Made by a program: the position numbers and the translations under genes
The notes under the pieces: generated by a model
The model's input: the letters and a program-made list of their open reading frames with translations, nothing else
Databases searched by the model: none
What the model was told of the DNA's origin: nothing
Source: Anaeromassilibacillus sp. An172
Lineage (GTDB): Bacteria; Bacillota; Clostridia; Oscillospirales; Acutalibacteraceae
Length of the DNA: 64,000 nucleotides
Direction of reading: 5' to 3'
Assembly (NCBI RefSeq): GCF_002160515.1
Contig: NZ_NFKS01000003.1
Span: forward strand, 98,737 to 162,736
Part shown: piece by piece, positions 1 through 7,453 of the stretch
How the letters are laid out: each line of letters begins with the position of its first letter
How positions within the stretch are numbered: the stretch's first letter is position 1

Positions 1-298
1 AAGTCCTTGCCACAACCCCTTGGTCAACCGTATCGCCTCTTGCAAGTCTTTCAACCTCAATTACAAAAACACCATCCCAGAGTTTTTTCTCAACCTGAAA
101 AAGCAGTTCCTGCATAACTGGACGGGCTTCAATGCTGTCTCCTGAAACAATCTCCCGAAATATCTTTTCAATCTTTAAATCAAGCTTTCTGCTTAGTTCA
201 AAAAGTATATCCTCATGCCTTTGTAAAGTATCAAACCGATTGGAAATATCAGCCTGCTCATCCGCTCTGGACTTCCTGAGATACATACAATAGCTCAT
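1..298 (-). CDS. Large serine recombinase, N-terminal part (runs off window)
   Basis: The reading frame is open from an ATG at 298 (preceded by GAGGTGAT) to the window edge, giving about 99 residues. It begins MSYCMYLRKSRADEQAD, the N-terminal strand of resolvase/invertase catalytic domains, with Ser10 as the expected nucleophile. Further in are FREIVSGDSIEARP and the EVERLARGD stretch, which carries the conserved Arg of the active site. The family cuts and religates DNA at att sites through a 5'-phosphoserine bond. Only the catalytic domain is visible, so completeness and target cannot be judged. It is a different protein from the recombinase at 33971-35560. It suggests that a mobile or accessory region lies to the left. 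Confidence 0.85.
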   Translation of the reverse strand, partial: MSYCMYLRKSRADEQADISNRFDTLQRHEDILFELSRKLDLKIEKIFREIVSGDSIEARPVMQELLFQVEKKLWDGVFVIEVERLARGDTVDQGVVART

Positions 299-342
299 AA
301 AATCACCTCAATACAATCGTTATTATATATTGTAAAATAATG

Positions 343-371
343 TTGAAATTTCTGATTAGCTGCGATATAAT
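343..371 (+). promoter_or_regulatory. Sigma-A type promoter for the 432-1163 gene
   Basis: TTGAAA (343-348) and TATAAT (366-371) are separated by exactly 17 bp and lie about 60 bp upstream of the ATG at 432. This is a close match to the housekeeping consensus. Confidence 0.65.
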
Positions 372-431
372 AATGGTAAAAAAATATTATATTTTTGGTG
401 TATATTTAATTAAGAAAGGATTGATTATAAC

Positions 432-1163
432 ATGAGTAACGAAAAGAACACTAAAAGTGATGAGGAAATACGTAATGAAGTGGCTAAGTCAATGATATTT
501 TCAAAAGAAGAAAATTTAGATGAAATGTGCGATAGCTTTGACAGTATAATGAAAGAGTGGAAGGAAGACGAATTGCGTATCCCTGAAGAAGCCATAAAGG
601 ACCTTTGCACTGATAAATACAAAAGTCAAACTGATATAAATGGTGTTATTGCAAAAATAAGCATCATAAATCAGATATATTCTACACGAGTAAAAAATAT
701 TGATACATATTGGCTGGCTAAACATATTACAAACAATGGAGAAAAGTTAGAAAAATATATATTCTCAGATAATGAAAAACAGAGAATAGAAGCGGTACAG
801 ATTATAGCAAATTCAAAATACTCAAGTGAAGACTTAAGTGATGAGAGAATAAGTCAAATGAACGACCATTATTCGTTTGCAACTAAATATTGCAGTTTTC
901 ATAATCCGGATAAGTTCCCGATTTATGATGGCTATATGTGTGCCATAGTAAAAAGCAACTGGAATAATTTATGCAAAAAAATATTTAAGAAAAAAGGAGA
1001 TATTGAAAATATTGAATTTTATGAAAATTTCTGTGAAGCAATGGGAAGATTAAAGGAAATTTTTTCTAAAGAATTAGGTGAAAACATATCTGCTAAGGAG
1101 TTCGACCAGTTTTTATGGTTGTATTTAAAAAATAAAATTAAATTATTAAAAGAACAAGAATAA
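432..1163 (+). CDS. Hypothetical protein, 243 aa
   Basis: No family was recognised with confidence. The protein is soluble, charged and Lys/Glu-rich, with no signal peptide or membrane segment. The most distinctive part is around residues 150-180, FATKYCSFHNPDKFPIYDGY, a Cys/His-containing stretch followed by an aromatic-rich IYD motif. I have an uncertain impression of similar motifs in uncharacterised proteins near mobile elements. Base composition is more A+T rich than in the neighbouring housekeeping genes, and it sits beside a serine recombinase, so recent transfer is plausible. It has its own promoter and is followed by a shared terminator. A function in defence or element biology would be a guess. 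Confidence 0.75.
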   Translation: MSNEKNTKSDEEIRNEVAKSMIFSKEENLDEMCDSFDSIMKEWKEDELRIPEEAIKDLCTDKYKSQTDINGVIAKISIINQIYSTRVKNIDTYWLAKHITNNGEKLEKYIFSDNEKQRIEAVQIIANSKYSSEDLSDERISQMNDHYSFATKYCSFHNPDKFPIYDGYMCAIVKSNWNNLCKKIFKKKGDIENIEFYENFCEAMGRLKEIFSKELGENISAKEFDQFLWLYLKNKIKLLKEQE

Positions 1164-1189
1164 ATAGACTTTCATACCCATAACTAGCA

Positions 1190-1226
1190 AAAGAGCGCTT
1201 CCTTTTTATCGGAAACGCTCTTTTTC
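1190..1226. terminator. Bidirectional terminator between 432-1163 gene and feo operon
   Basis: A hairpin with arms AGAGCG...CGCTCT, extended by TTCC/GGAA, is flanked by A-rich and T-rich tracts. It could end the 432-1163 transcript on the plus strand and the feo operon on the minus strand. Confidence 0.75.
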
Positions 1227-1245
1227 GGCTTGTATTTTTACATAA

Positions 1246-1416
1246 TTACTTATGGCATGAGCTGCTGTTGGGACAGTGGCCGCATCCGCAGCCACAGGAG
1301 CAGGAAGATTTGCCTTTTTTCTTGTTTCTAATCAAGGAAAATATCACAAGTCCCACGATAACTGCAACTATAAGTCCCACAATTATTGTACCCAAATTTG
1401 CAATTATAAAACTCAT
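1246..1416 (-). CDS. FeoB-associated Cys-rich membrane protein, 56 aa
   Basis: The ATG at 1416 is preceded by AGGAGG, and the frame closes with TAA at 1246-1248. The product has one hydrophobic segment (about residues 4-29), a basic stretch (RNKKKGK), and a Cys-rich tail with CSCGCGCGHC and a final SSSCHK. This is the layout of the small Cys-rich proteins that commonly follow feoB in Firmicutes. They are thought to assist ferrous iron transport, perhaps by binding metal at the inner membrane face. It lies 26 bp downstream of feoB on the same strand and is presumably co-transcribed from the iron-regulated promoters. The function is family-level inference. Confidence 0.85.
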   Translation of the reverse strand: MSFIIANLGTIIVGLIVAVIVGLVIFSLIRNKKKGKSSCSCGCGCGHCPNSSSCHK

Positions 1417-1442
1417 ATACGGCCTCCTGTTTTTATTTTTTA

Positions 1443-3917
1443 TTAAACTCTTACTTTCTTTGTAAGTCTGTTATTGTCTGTATTGTTTGGTCTGAAAAGG
1501 AGATAGAGGAACAAAACAACCAGAAGTATTGCAACTGCTGTTGCTACTGTAAATCCGCCGCCTGTGATAAGTGTTCCAAGCTGGAATATGCACATTGAAA
1601 CAACATAGGCGAATACACACTGATAACCTATTGCAAACCAAGTCCATTTTGCGTTGTTCATCTCTCTTTTAATTGCGCCGATTGCGGCAAAGCATGGAGC
1701 GCAGAGCAGGTTGAACACAAGGAATGAGTAAGCGGAAAGACCTGTAAAAGATGCTCTCATGTTTGCCCAAATCTGCCAGCCGTTTTCCGCAACCTCGTCA
1801 AATCCCCCGTAGAGAACACCGAATGTGCCAACCACGTTTTCTTTTGCGATAAGTCCGGTAAAGGCGGCAACTGTTGCCTGCCAGTTTCCCCAGCCAAGAG
1901 GGGCAAAGATAGGGGAAATAAAGCTTCCGATAATTCCCAAAATACTGTTTTGCATATCCTCAACTTTGGTAAATCCGCCGCCCTCAAAACCGTAAGCGGA
2001 AGCAAACCAAACGAAGATTGTGGCGAGAAGAATAACTGTACCGGCTTTTTTGATGAATGACCAGCCTCTTTCCCACATGCTTCTGAGAACATTTCCAACA
2101 GTCGGCAGATGATATGCGGGAAGCTCCATAACGAAAGGAGCAGGGTCGCCGGAGAACATTCTGGTCTTTTTAAGGATAATACCTGAGCAGATTATGGCGG
2201 CAATACCAACAAAATATGCGCTTGGAGCTACCCACCAGGCTCTGCCGAAAAGTGCACCGGAAATAAGGGCGATTATCGGAAGCTTTGCGGAGCAGGGGAT
2301 AAAGGTGGTTGTCATTATGGTCATCTTTCTGTCCCTGTCGTTTTCTATGGTTCTGGAAGCCATAATGCCGGGAACTCCGCAGCCTGTTCCTATAAGCATA
2401 GGAATAAAGGATTTACCGGAAAGTCCGAATTTTCTGAAAATTCTGTCCATGATAAATGCAATACGTGCCATGTATCCGCAGCCCTCAAGGAAAGCTAAGA
2501 ACAGGAAGAGAACGAGCATCTGTGGAACAAATCCCAAAACTGCTCCAAGACCTGCAACTATACCGTCCAAAATAAGCTCCTGAAGCCAGTCTGCGCAGTT
2601 GATAGCTGTAAGACCCTGTTCAACAAATACAGGAATACCTGGAACCCAAACGCCGTAATCTGCCGGGTCTGGCTCTGAAACCTGATATGCTTCTTTAAAA
2701 AGAGCAAGATTAACCGGAACGGTTTCTGAAACCTCTCCTGTGTCGTCGTCATAGAAAACAGCTTCGCCAGTTACATTGGCGGCGGAAGCTTCAAAGGCGG
2801 CAAGCTCTTCTGCTGAGATTTCTTCACCGTTTTCTCTTGCTTCGCTTATGGCTGTTGTGTCGATACCGGCGTTCTCTGCGGCTTCAAGAAAAGCGGAAAC
2901 CTCTGTGTCGGCTGTGGAATATTCCTCGCTTGCGGTTTCGTATTTGCCGGCTCCTATGCCCAGCAAATGCCAGCCGTCTCCGAATACGCCGTCGTTTGCC
3001 CAGTCGGTAAATATGGTTCCAACGGTGGTAACGGAAATGTAGTACACAATAAACATAACCACCGCAAATATTGGGAGAGCCGCCCAGCGGTTTGTTACAA
3101 CTCGGTCGATTTTATCGGAGGTGCTGAGCTTATTTTTGTTGTGCTTTGTGTAACAGCCTTTGATAATTGAATCTATGTAGCTGTATCTTTCGTTGGTTAT
3201 TATGCTTTCTGTGTCGTCGTCAAACTCAGTTTCAGCCTGATTGATTATTTCTTCAACATCAGGAAGATTTTTCATTGTTTCCTTTATTTTTTCGTCACGC
3301 TCAAAAAGCTTAACAGCGTAAAATCTTTTTTGGAACTGAGGAATTTCAGAAGTTAATTTATCTTCTATACTGTCAAGATATTCCTCGCATTTTTTTGAAA
3401 AGCGGTGAACAGGCTCGGTTTTTCTGCCGTTGACTGCGGCGTCGTAGGCGGCTTGAGCAGCTTCCTGAATACCTGTACCTTTCAAAGCGGAAATTTCCAC
3501 CACTTTACAACCCATTTTCTTTGAAAGAACATCTATTTTAATGACGTCCTTGTTTTTTCTCACAACGTCCATCATGTTGATAGCCATTACAACAGGGATT
3601 CCCAGCTCCATAAGCTGAGTTGAAAGATAAAGGTTTCTTTCAAGGTTAGTACCGTCAACTATGTTGAGTATTGCGTCGGGCTTTTCCTGTAAAAGATAGT
3701 TTCGTGCCACAACCTCTTCCAAAGTGTAAGGGGAAAGGGAATAGATACCGGGAAGGTCGGTGATTATTACATCCTTATATCCCTTGAGTTTTCCCTCTTT
3801 TTTCTCAACGGTAACTCCGGGCCAGTTACCGACAAATTGATTTGCGCCGGTGAGACCGTTAAACAGTGTGGTTTTACCGCTGTTTGGGTTGCCGGCAAGT
3901 GCAATTTTAAACGACAT
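1443..3917 (-). CDS. feoB: Ferrous iron transporter FeoB, 824 aa
   Basis: FeoB moves Fe(II) across the cytoplasmic membrane, controlled by an N-terminal G domain. Visible motifs are the P-loop GNPNSGKTT (residues 9-17), DLPGIYSL (G3) and NMMD (G4). The transport part has the conserved GCGVPGIMASRT and FIPCSAKLP segments and about eight membrane helices. At 824 residues it is longer than most FeoB. The extra length is an acidic, Ala/Glu-rich insert of about 110 residues (roughly 312-425) after the first membrane helix, probably extracytoplasmic. The ATG at 3917 follows GGAGG. It is preceded by two feoA genes and followed by the Cys-rich Feo peptide. A second DtxR-type box and its own promoter lie just upstream. 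Confidence 0.96.
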   Translation of the reverse strand: MSFKIALAGNPNSGKTTLFNGLTGANQFVGNWPGVTVEKKEGKLKGYKDVIITDLPGIYSLSPYTLEEVVARNYLLQEKPDAILNIVDGTNLERNLYLSTQLMELGIPVVMAINMMDVVRKNKDVIKIDVLSKKMGCKVVEISALKGTGIQEAAQAAYDAAVNGRKTEPVHRFSKKCEEYLDSIEDKLTSEIPQFQKRFYAVKLFERDEKIKETMKNLPDVEEIINQAETEFDDDTESIITNERYSYIDSIIKGCYTKHNKNKLSTSDKIDRVVTNRWAALPIFAVVMFIVYYISVTTVGTIFTDWANDGVFGDGWHLLGIGAGKYETASEEYSTADTEVSAFLEAAENAGIDTTAISEARENGEEISAEELAAFEASAANVTGEAVFYDDDTGEVSETVPVNLALFKEAYQVSEPDPADYGVWVPGIPVFVEQGLTAINCADWLQELILDGIVAGLGAVLGFVPQMLVLFLFLAFLEGCGYMARIAFIMDRIFRKFGLSGKSFIPMLIGTGCGVPGIMASRTIENDRDRKMTIMTTTFIPCSAKLPIIALISGALFGRAWWVAPSAYFVGIAAIICSGIILKKTRMFSGDPAPFVMELPAYHLPTVGNVLRSMWERGWSFIKKAGTVILLATIFVWFASAYGFEGGGFTKVEDMQNSILGIIGSFISPIFAPLGWGNWQATVAAFTGLIAKENVVGTFGVLYGGFDEVAENGWQIWANMRASFTGLSAYSFLVFNLLCAPCFAAIGAIKREMNNAKWTWFAIGYQCVFAYVVSMCIFQLGTLITGGGFTVATAVAILLVVLFLYLLFRPNNTDNNRLTKKVRV

Positions 3918-3937
3918 ACCAATTCCTCCATTAAAAT

Positions 3938-3966
3938 AAGTTAGAATAAGCTAACTTTGTGCTCAA
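3938..3966 (-). promoter_or_regulatory. Internal feoB promoter with overlapping DtxR-type box (3940-3955)
   Basis: Read on the minus strand, TTGAGC (3966-3961) and TAACTT (3943-3938) are 17 bp apart. The palindrome GTTAG-N6-CTAAC at 3940-3955 lies in the spacer, and its second arm forms the start of the -10 element. The register is identical to the main feo promoter at 4527-4555, which supports a real iron-repressed promoter dedicated to feoB and the Cys-rich peptide. Confidence 0.65.
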
Positions 3967-3971
3967 ATAAA

Positions 3972-4019
3972 GATGTGTTTTAATAGATTTACTCTGCACT
4001 AAAAATATTAAAACACATC
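3972..4019 (-). other. Strong hairpin between feoA and feoB
   Basis: A perfect 14-bp inverted repeat (3972-3985 and 4006-4019, arms GATGTGTTTTAATA/TATTAAAACACATC) has a 20-nt loop. On the minus strand it is followed by TTTATTT, so it may be a partial terminator or mRNA-stability element. It would uncouple the amount of feoA and feoB mRNA. Confidence 0.6.
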
Positions 4020-4023
4020 CGGA

Positions 4024-4245
4024 TTATCCCACTTCAATCATTTCTGCGTCAGCTTTTCTCAGCGAAAGCTCGTAGCCTCGCACCTTAACTTCAACAGGAT
4101 CTCCCAATGGGGCGGTCTTTCTTACAAAGATTTCCACGCCTTTGGTAATTCCCATATCCATTATTCTGCGTTTTACTGCGCCGTTGCCGTTGAGCTTTGA
4201 AACTTTTACGGTTTCGCCGCACTTAACATCCTTCAAAGTACGCAT
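4024..4245 (-). CDS. feoA: FeoA family protein, 73 aa (second copy)
   Basis: This is a small SH3-like FeoA domain protein. FeoA proteins are cytoplasmic partners of FeoB and are needed for full ferrous iron uptake. Recognisable features are KVSKLNGNGAVKRRIMDMG, the usual 'reduce-lid' segment ending in a Met-Gly turn, and VKVRGYELSLRKADAEMI, the closing strand common to FeoA domains. It begins at an ATG preceded by GGAGG and lies 12 bp downstream of the first feoA. It is separated from feoB by a hairpin and an internal promoter. Confidence 0.9.
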   Translation of the reverse strand: MRTLKDVKCGETVKVSKLNGNGAVKRRIMDMGITKGVEIFVRKTAPLGDPVEVKVRGYELSLRKADAEMIEVG

Positions 4246-4257
4246 AATAACCTCCTA

Positions 4258-4482
4258 TTAGTTACCCACCATGATTTTATTTGCCATTTCACGGCTTATA
4301 GCAACTCTTGATTCTTTTATATTTACAATCACGTTTCCGTGATTTACAGCCACAACGGTGACATCAGCGCCGACGACAAAACCGAGACTCTCCAAAAAAC
4401 GTCTGATTTTTTCGTTTCCGCCAACCTTTTTGATTAAATTAACTTCACCGGCATTAGCCATAGTTAAAGGCATCATAGCCAC
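4258..4482 (-). CDS. feoA: FeoA family protein, 74 aa (first copy)
   Basis: This is the first gene of the feo operon. It has the FeoA fold signature: ...KKVGGNEKIRRFLESLG, then GADVTVVAVNHGNVIVNI and SRVAISREMANKIMV. Its sequence differs substantially from the neighbouring copy, so this is a paralogous pair rather than a recent duplication. Two FeoA proteins beside one FeoB is a common clostridial arrangement. The ATG at 4482 follows GAAGGGGTGG. Transcription would start from the DtxR-box promoter just upstream and be repressed when iron is plentiful. Confidence 0.88.
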   Translation of the reverse strand: MAMMPLTMANAGEVNLIKKVGGNEKIRRFLESLGFVVGADVTVVAVNHGNVIVNIKESRVAISREMANKIMVGN

Positions 4483-4502
4483 CCCTTCTTTTATGTTAAT
4501 CG

Positions 4503-4555
4503 GTTAGATGTTTCTAACTACATTGTATGTTAGCACAAACTAACTTATTTGTCAA
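4503..4555 (-). promoter_or_regulatory. Main feo promoter with two DtxR-type operators
   Basis: On the minus strand TTGACA (4555-4550) and TAACAT (4532-4527) are spaced 17 bp. Two palindromes of the form GTTAG-N6-CTAAC are present. The one at 4529-4544 fills the spacer and contributes the first bases of the -10; the one at 4503-4518 lies at the transcript start. Their centres are 26 bp apart. The pattern matches metal-dependent repressor boxes of the DtxR/IdeR type, and a DtxR-family gene is transcribed divergently. Confidence 0.75.
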
Positions 4556-4621
4556 TAATTCTCTGTATTTTTTTGCTAATTAAATAACTTTTCTATCCTA
4601 AAAAGGAATATTATGGACGTT

Positions 4622-4656
4622 TTGACTTGAAAATTACCATTGGTATATGATATACT
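4622..4656 (+). promoter_or_regulatory. Promoter of the DtxR-family regulator
   Basis: TATACT (4651-4656) is preceded by TTGAAA (4627-4632) at 18 bp; TTGACT at 4622 overlaps. No GTTAG-N6-CTAAC box was seen here, so the regulator may not be autoregulated by the same site. Confidence 0.5.
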
Positions 4657-4686
4657 GTACAAAAGCCATAATGGGAGGTGTATTCC

Positions 4687-5052
4687 TTGAAAATTCAGGA
4701 ATCAGCGGAAAATTATCTGGAGACTATACTTATAATAAGACAGAGAAAGGGCTATGTGCGTTCAATAGATATAGTAAACGAGCTTGATTTTACAAAACCA
4801 AGCGTAAGTGTTGCAATGAAAAATCTCAGAGAAAACGGTTACATAAGCATGGACGAAAAGGGATATATAACACTTCTTGAAAAAGGAGAAGAGATTGCTC
4901 AGACAATGCTGGAGCGTCATGTGATGCTTACAAAGTGGCTTATACAGCTTGGAGTTGACGAACAGACAGCTGCTCATGACGCATGCAGAATTGAACATGT
5001 AATCAGCAAGGAAAGCTTTGAAGCTATTAAAAAGCATGTTTCTGCCACTTGA
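4687..5052 (+). CDS. DtxR/MntR-family metal-dependent transcriptional regulator, 121 aa
   Basis: This is a winged-helix repressor that senses Fe(II) or Mn(II). The start is taken as TTG at 4687, 6 bp after GGGAGGTG; an upstream in-frame GTG at 4678 overlaps that ribosome site. The N-terminal domain reads KIQESAENYLETIL, then a helix-turn-helix with KPSVSVAMKNLRENGYI and a wing. The dimerisation/metal domain has RHVMLTKWLIQLGVD...DACRIEHVIS, with the Glu/His/Cys ligands usual for the family. It lacks the C-terminal SH3 domain of full-length DtxR, so it is the short type. It is divergent from feo and is the natural candidate for the GTTAG-N6-CTAAC boxes. Confidence 0.92.
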   Translation: MKIQESAENYLETILIIRQRKGYVRSIDIVNELDFTKPSVSVAMKNLRENGYISMDEKGYITLLEKGEEIAQTMLERHVMLTKWLIQLGVDEQTAAHDACRIEHVISKESFEAIKKHVSAT

Positions 5053-5080
5053 TTTTAATTTTTAAAATAAAATTTTCACT

Positions 5081-5107
5081 GCCGCCGAATTTCGGCGGCT
5101 TTTTCTT
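5081..5107 (+). terminator. Terminator after the DtxR-family gene
   Basis: A perfect GCCGCCGAA/TTCGGCGGC stem (5081-5099) is followed by a T-rich run. It ends the regulator transcript. The rest of the 350-nt gap up to 5461 is A+T rich and holds only the PTS control region. Confidence 0.9.
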
Positions 5108-5294
5108 TTGTGTGAAAATTTTAGAAAAAATGAAAAATATAGTAAATTTGCTTTGTTGTTTATATCTAAATGGGATGTGGCTCATTTGTGCAGGATATTG
5201 AATTTTGTGTTTTTTCATGGTAAAAACGCACAACAGGACAAGCTGTTAAATAGTCATTTATACAAAGTTAAATTTTTTGATGAAAAAGTATAGA

Positions 5295-5337
5295 AAAACG
5301 ATTTCATATATGGTATTATACATATGGAAACGATTTC
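5295..5337 (+). promoter_or_regulatory. PTS/sucrose operon control region with paired LacI-type operators
   Basis: Two near-identical sites, AAAACGATTTC (5295-5305) and GAAACGATTTC (5327-5337), are 32 bp apart centre to centre. The second has perfect GAAA/TTTC arms around CGA. Between them lies TATTAT (5314-5319), a likely -10; no good -35 was seen. Central-CG palindromes are typical of LacI-family operators, and a LacI-family gene lies in the same locus. Confidence 0.65.
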
Positions 5338-5460
5338 ATAACTAATTTCAGAAATAGAAATCAAAAAGACGAGTGGGAATAAGAACTGATTTTTAAATTA
5401 TTCTGTATTTTAATCCGAAAGCGGATTTTAATAAAATATTTAAAAAAGTGAGGAGAAGTT

Positions 5461-7359
5461 ATGGATTATCGAAAAGTGGCTCAAGAAATCTATGACAAAG
5501 TTGGGCAAAAAGAAAACATTGTGTCTGCTGCCCACTGTGCTACAAGACTTCGCTTGGTTCTTGTGGATAACGGAAAATGCGACGCAAAAGCTGTGGAAAA
5601 CATTGACGGCGTTAAGGGCGTGTTCAGTGCATCCGGTCAGCTGCAGATTATTATCGGTACAGGAGAGGTAAACAAAGTTTACGACGAGTTTATCAAGATT
5701 GCCGGAATAACTGCCGCCAGCAAGGACGACGTGAAAGCGACTGCTGCTGCAAAGCAAAATGTTTTTAAACGTGCCATAAAAACATTGGGTGATATTTTTG
5801 TGCCTATCATCCCTGCTATCGTAGCAAGCGGTTTCCTTATGGGAATCATGGAAGCCTTGAACTTTATGGTAAACAACGGCTATTTGAACATGGATACATC
5901 CGGTTCAATATACGTATTTGCCAATCTGTTTGCAAACACTGCCTATACATTCCTGCCGATTTTGATAGCCTTCAGCGCAGCAAAGGCTTTCGGAGGAAAC
6001 CCGTACTTGGGCGCAGTTATAGGTATGATTATGATTCACCCGAATCTCCAGAACGCATGGACAGTTGCTACCGAAGGCGTTCAGCAGACCCAAAGCGTTT
6101 GGTTTGGCCTATATTCAATAGATATGGTTGGATATCAGGGTCATGTTATTCCTGTTATTATAGCCGTATGGGTAATGTGCTTTATTGAAAAAAGACTTCA
6201 CAAGATTGTACCTCCAATGTTCGACCTCTTTGTTACACCGCTTGTAAGCGTATTTGTAACAGGATATCTTACATTGTCAATTATCGGACCTGTTTTCGTA
6301 ACAGTTGAAAACGCTATTATCGGCGGAATTCAGACATTGCTTACATTGCCTTTCGGTATCGGAAGCTTTATTATGGGCGGTCTTTATTCAGCAACAGTTG
6401 TTGCAGGTATTCACCATATGTACACTGTTATTGATGTTGGACAGCTTGCAATGTACGGATTTACATATTGGCTGCCGTTGGCATCCGCTGCAAACATTGC
6501 ACAGGGTGCAGCTGCTTTGGCAGTAGGCTTAAAGACAAAGAACAAGAAGACAAAGGCTGTTGCAATTCCTTCTGCAATGTCCTGCTTTATGGGTATCACA
6601 GAACCTGCAATCTTCGGTGTAAACCTTAGATTCTTCAAGCCTTTCCTTTGCGGAGCTGTAGGCGGCGCCTGCGGTGCTCTGTACGCTTCAATCGTAGGCC
6701 TTGGCGCCAGCGGTACAGGTGTTACAGGTATCTTTGGACTTTTGCTCTGCCTCCACAACCCAATCAACTATATCATCATGTTCATAATTTCAGCAGGCGT
6801 TGCATTTGTTCTCACATGGCTTTTCGGCTTCAAGGATAAAAAAGAGGACGAAACAGCAACCGCTCCTGAAAACAATAACACAGATAAAAAAGAAATTCCT
6901 GCACTTCAGTGCAAAAGCGGTGTTATCTATGCACCTGTAAACGGAAAAGTTTTCTCATACGAGCAGATTCCAGACCAGACCTTTGCAGCAGGTATTCTCG
7001 GTAAAGGCGTTGGAATTGAACCTGAGGTTGGAGAAGTAGTAGCTCCCTTTGACGGAGAAATTTCATCAGTTACAGATACAAAACACGCAGTTGCAATTAC
7101 ATCACCGGACGGCATGGAGGTTTTAATCCATGTAGGTGTTGACACAGTTGCAATGAAGGGCGACGGCTTTAACTGCCTTGTAAAAGAGGGACAGAAAGTA
7201 AAAGCCGGAGAAAAGCTCATCACATTTGACAGAGAAAAAATCAAGAAGGCAGGACATCCGGACTGCGTTGTGGTTCTCCTGACAAACTGTGACGATTACA
7301 GTGATTTCAAGTTTAACACAGGCAGCTGCAAACTGCTTGACCAGGTTATAACAGTATAA
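5461..7359 (+). CDS. Sucrose-type PTS transporter, fused IIBCA, 632 aa
   Basis: This membrane permease imports and phosphorylates a sugar using phosphate from HPr. The N-terminal IIB domain has the phosphorylated Cys26 in AAHCATRLR. The IIC domain (about 105-460) has some ten membrane helices and GITEPAIFGVNLRF, typical of the glucose/sucrose/beta-glucoside superfamily. After a charged linker, the IIA domain has LIHVGVDTV with phospho-His557. Domain order B-C-A and the linked GH32 enzymes and fructokinase point to sucrose or short fructo-oligosaccharides (scrA/sacP-like), giving sucrose-6-phosphate inside. Trehalose or beta-glucosides are less likely. GAGGAG precedes the ATG. Confidence 0.92.
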   Translation: MDYRKVAQEIYDKVGQKENIVSAAHCATRLRLVLVDNGKCDAKAVENIDGVKGVFSASGQLQIIIGTGEVNKVYDEFIKIAGITAASKDDVKATAAAKQNVFKRAIKTLGDIFVPIIPAIVASGFLMGIMEALNFMVNNGYLNMDTSGSIYVFANLFANTAYTFLPILIAFSAAKAFGGNPYLGAVIGMIMIHPNLQNAWTVATEGVQQTQSVWFGLYSIDMVGYQGHVIPVIIAVWVMCFIEKRLHKIVPPMFDLFVTPLVSVFVTGYLTLSIIGPVFVTVENAIIGGIQTLLTLPFGIGSFIMGGLYSATVVAGIHHMYTVIDVGQLAMYGFTYWLPLASAANIAQGAAALAVGLKTKNKKTKAVAIPSAMSCFMGITEPAIFGVNLRFFKPFLCGAVGGACGALYASIVGLGASGTGVTGIFGLLLCLHNPINYIIMFIISAGVAFVLTWLFGFKDKKEDETATAPENNNTDKKEIPALQCKSGVIYAPVNGKVFSYEQIPDQTFAAGILGKGVGIEPEVGEVVAPFDGEISSVTDTKHAVAITSPDGMEVLIHVGVDTVAMKGDGFNCLVKEGQKVKAGEKLITFDREKIKKAGHPDCVVVLLTNCDDYSDFKFNTGSCKLLDQVITV

Positions 7360-7382
7360 AAAGTACTTTGCCAATGTACAAT

Positions 7383-7418
7383 GGCGGCAAAAGCATCTGC
7401 ACGTTTGTTTTTGCCGCC
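7383..7418 (+). other. Intergenic hairpin between PTS and GH32 genes
   Basis: GGCGGCAAAA (7383-7392) pairs perfectly with TTTTGCCGCC (7409-7418). No T-run follows, so it is more likely an mRNA-processing or stabilising stem that sets different levels of permease and enzyme than a terminator. Confidence 0.55.
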
Positions 7419-7453
7419 GGAGTACCGCCAACAATAAAGGGAGTGATTTTGAA

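Noticed and set aside
2194..2583. Antisense open frames opposite feoB and other genes
   Set aside because: They lack ribosome sites and recognisable domains, and lie opposite strongly conserved coding sequence.
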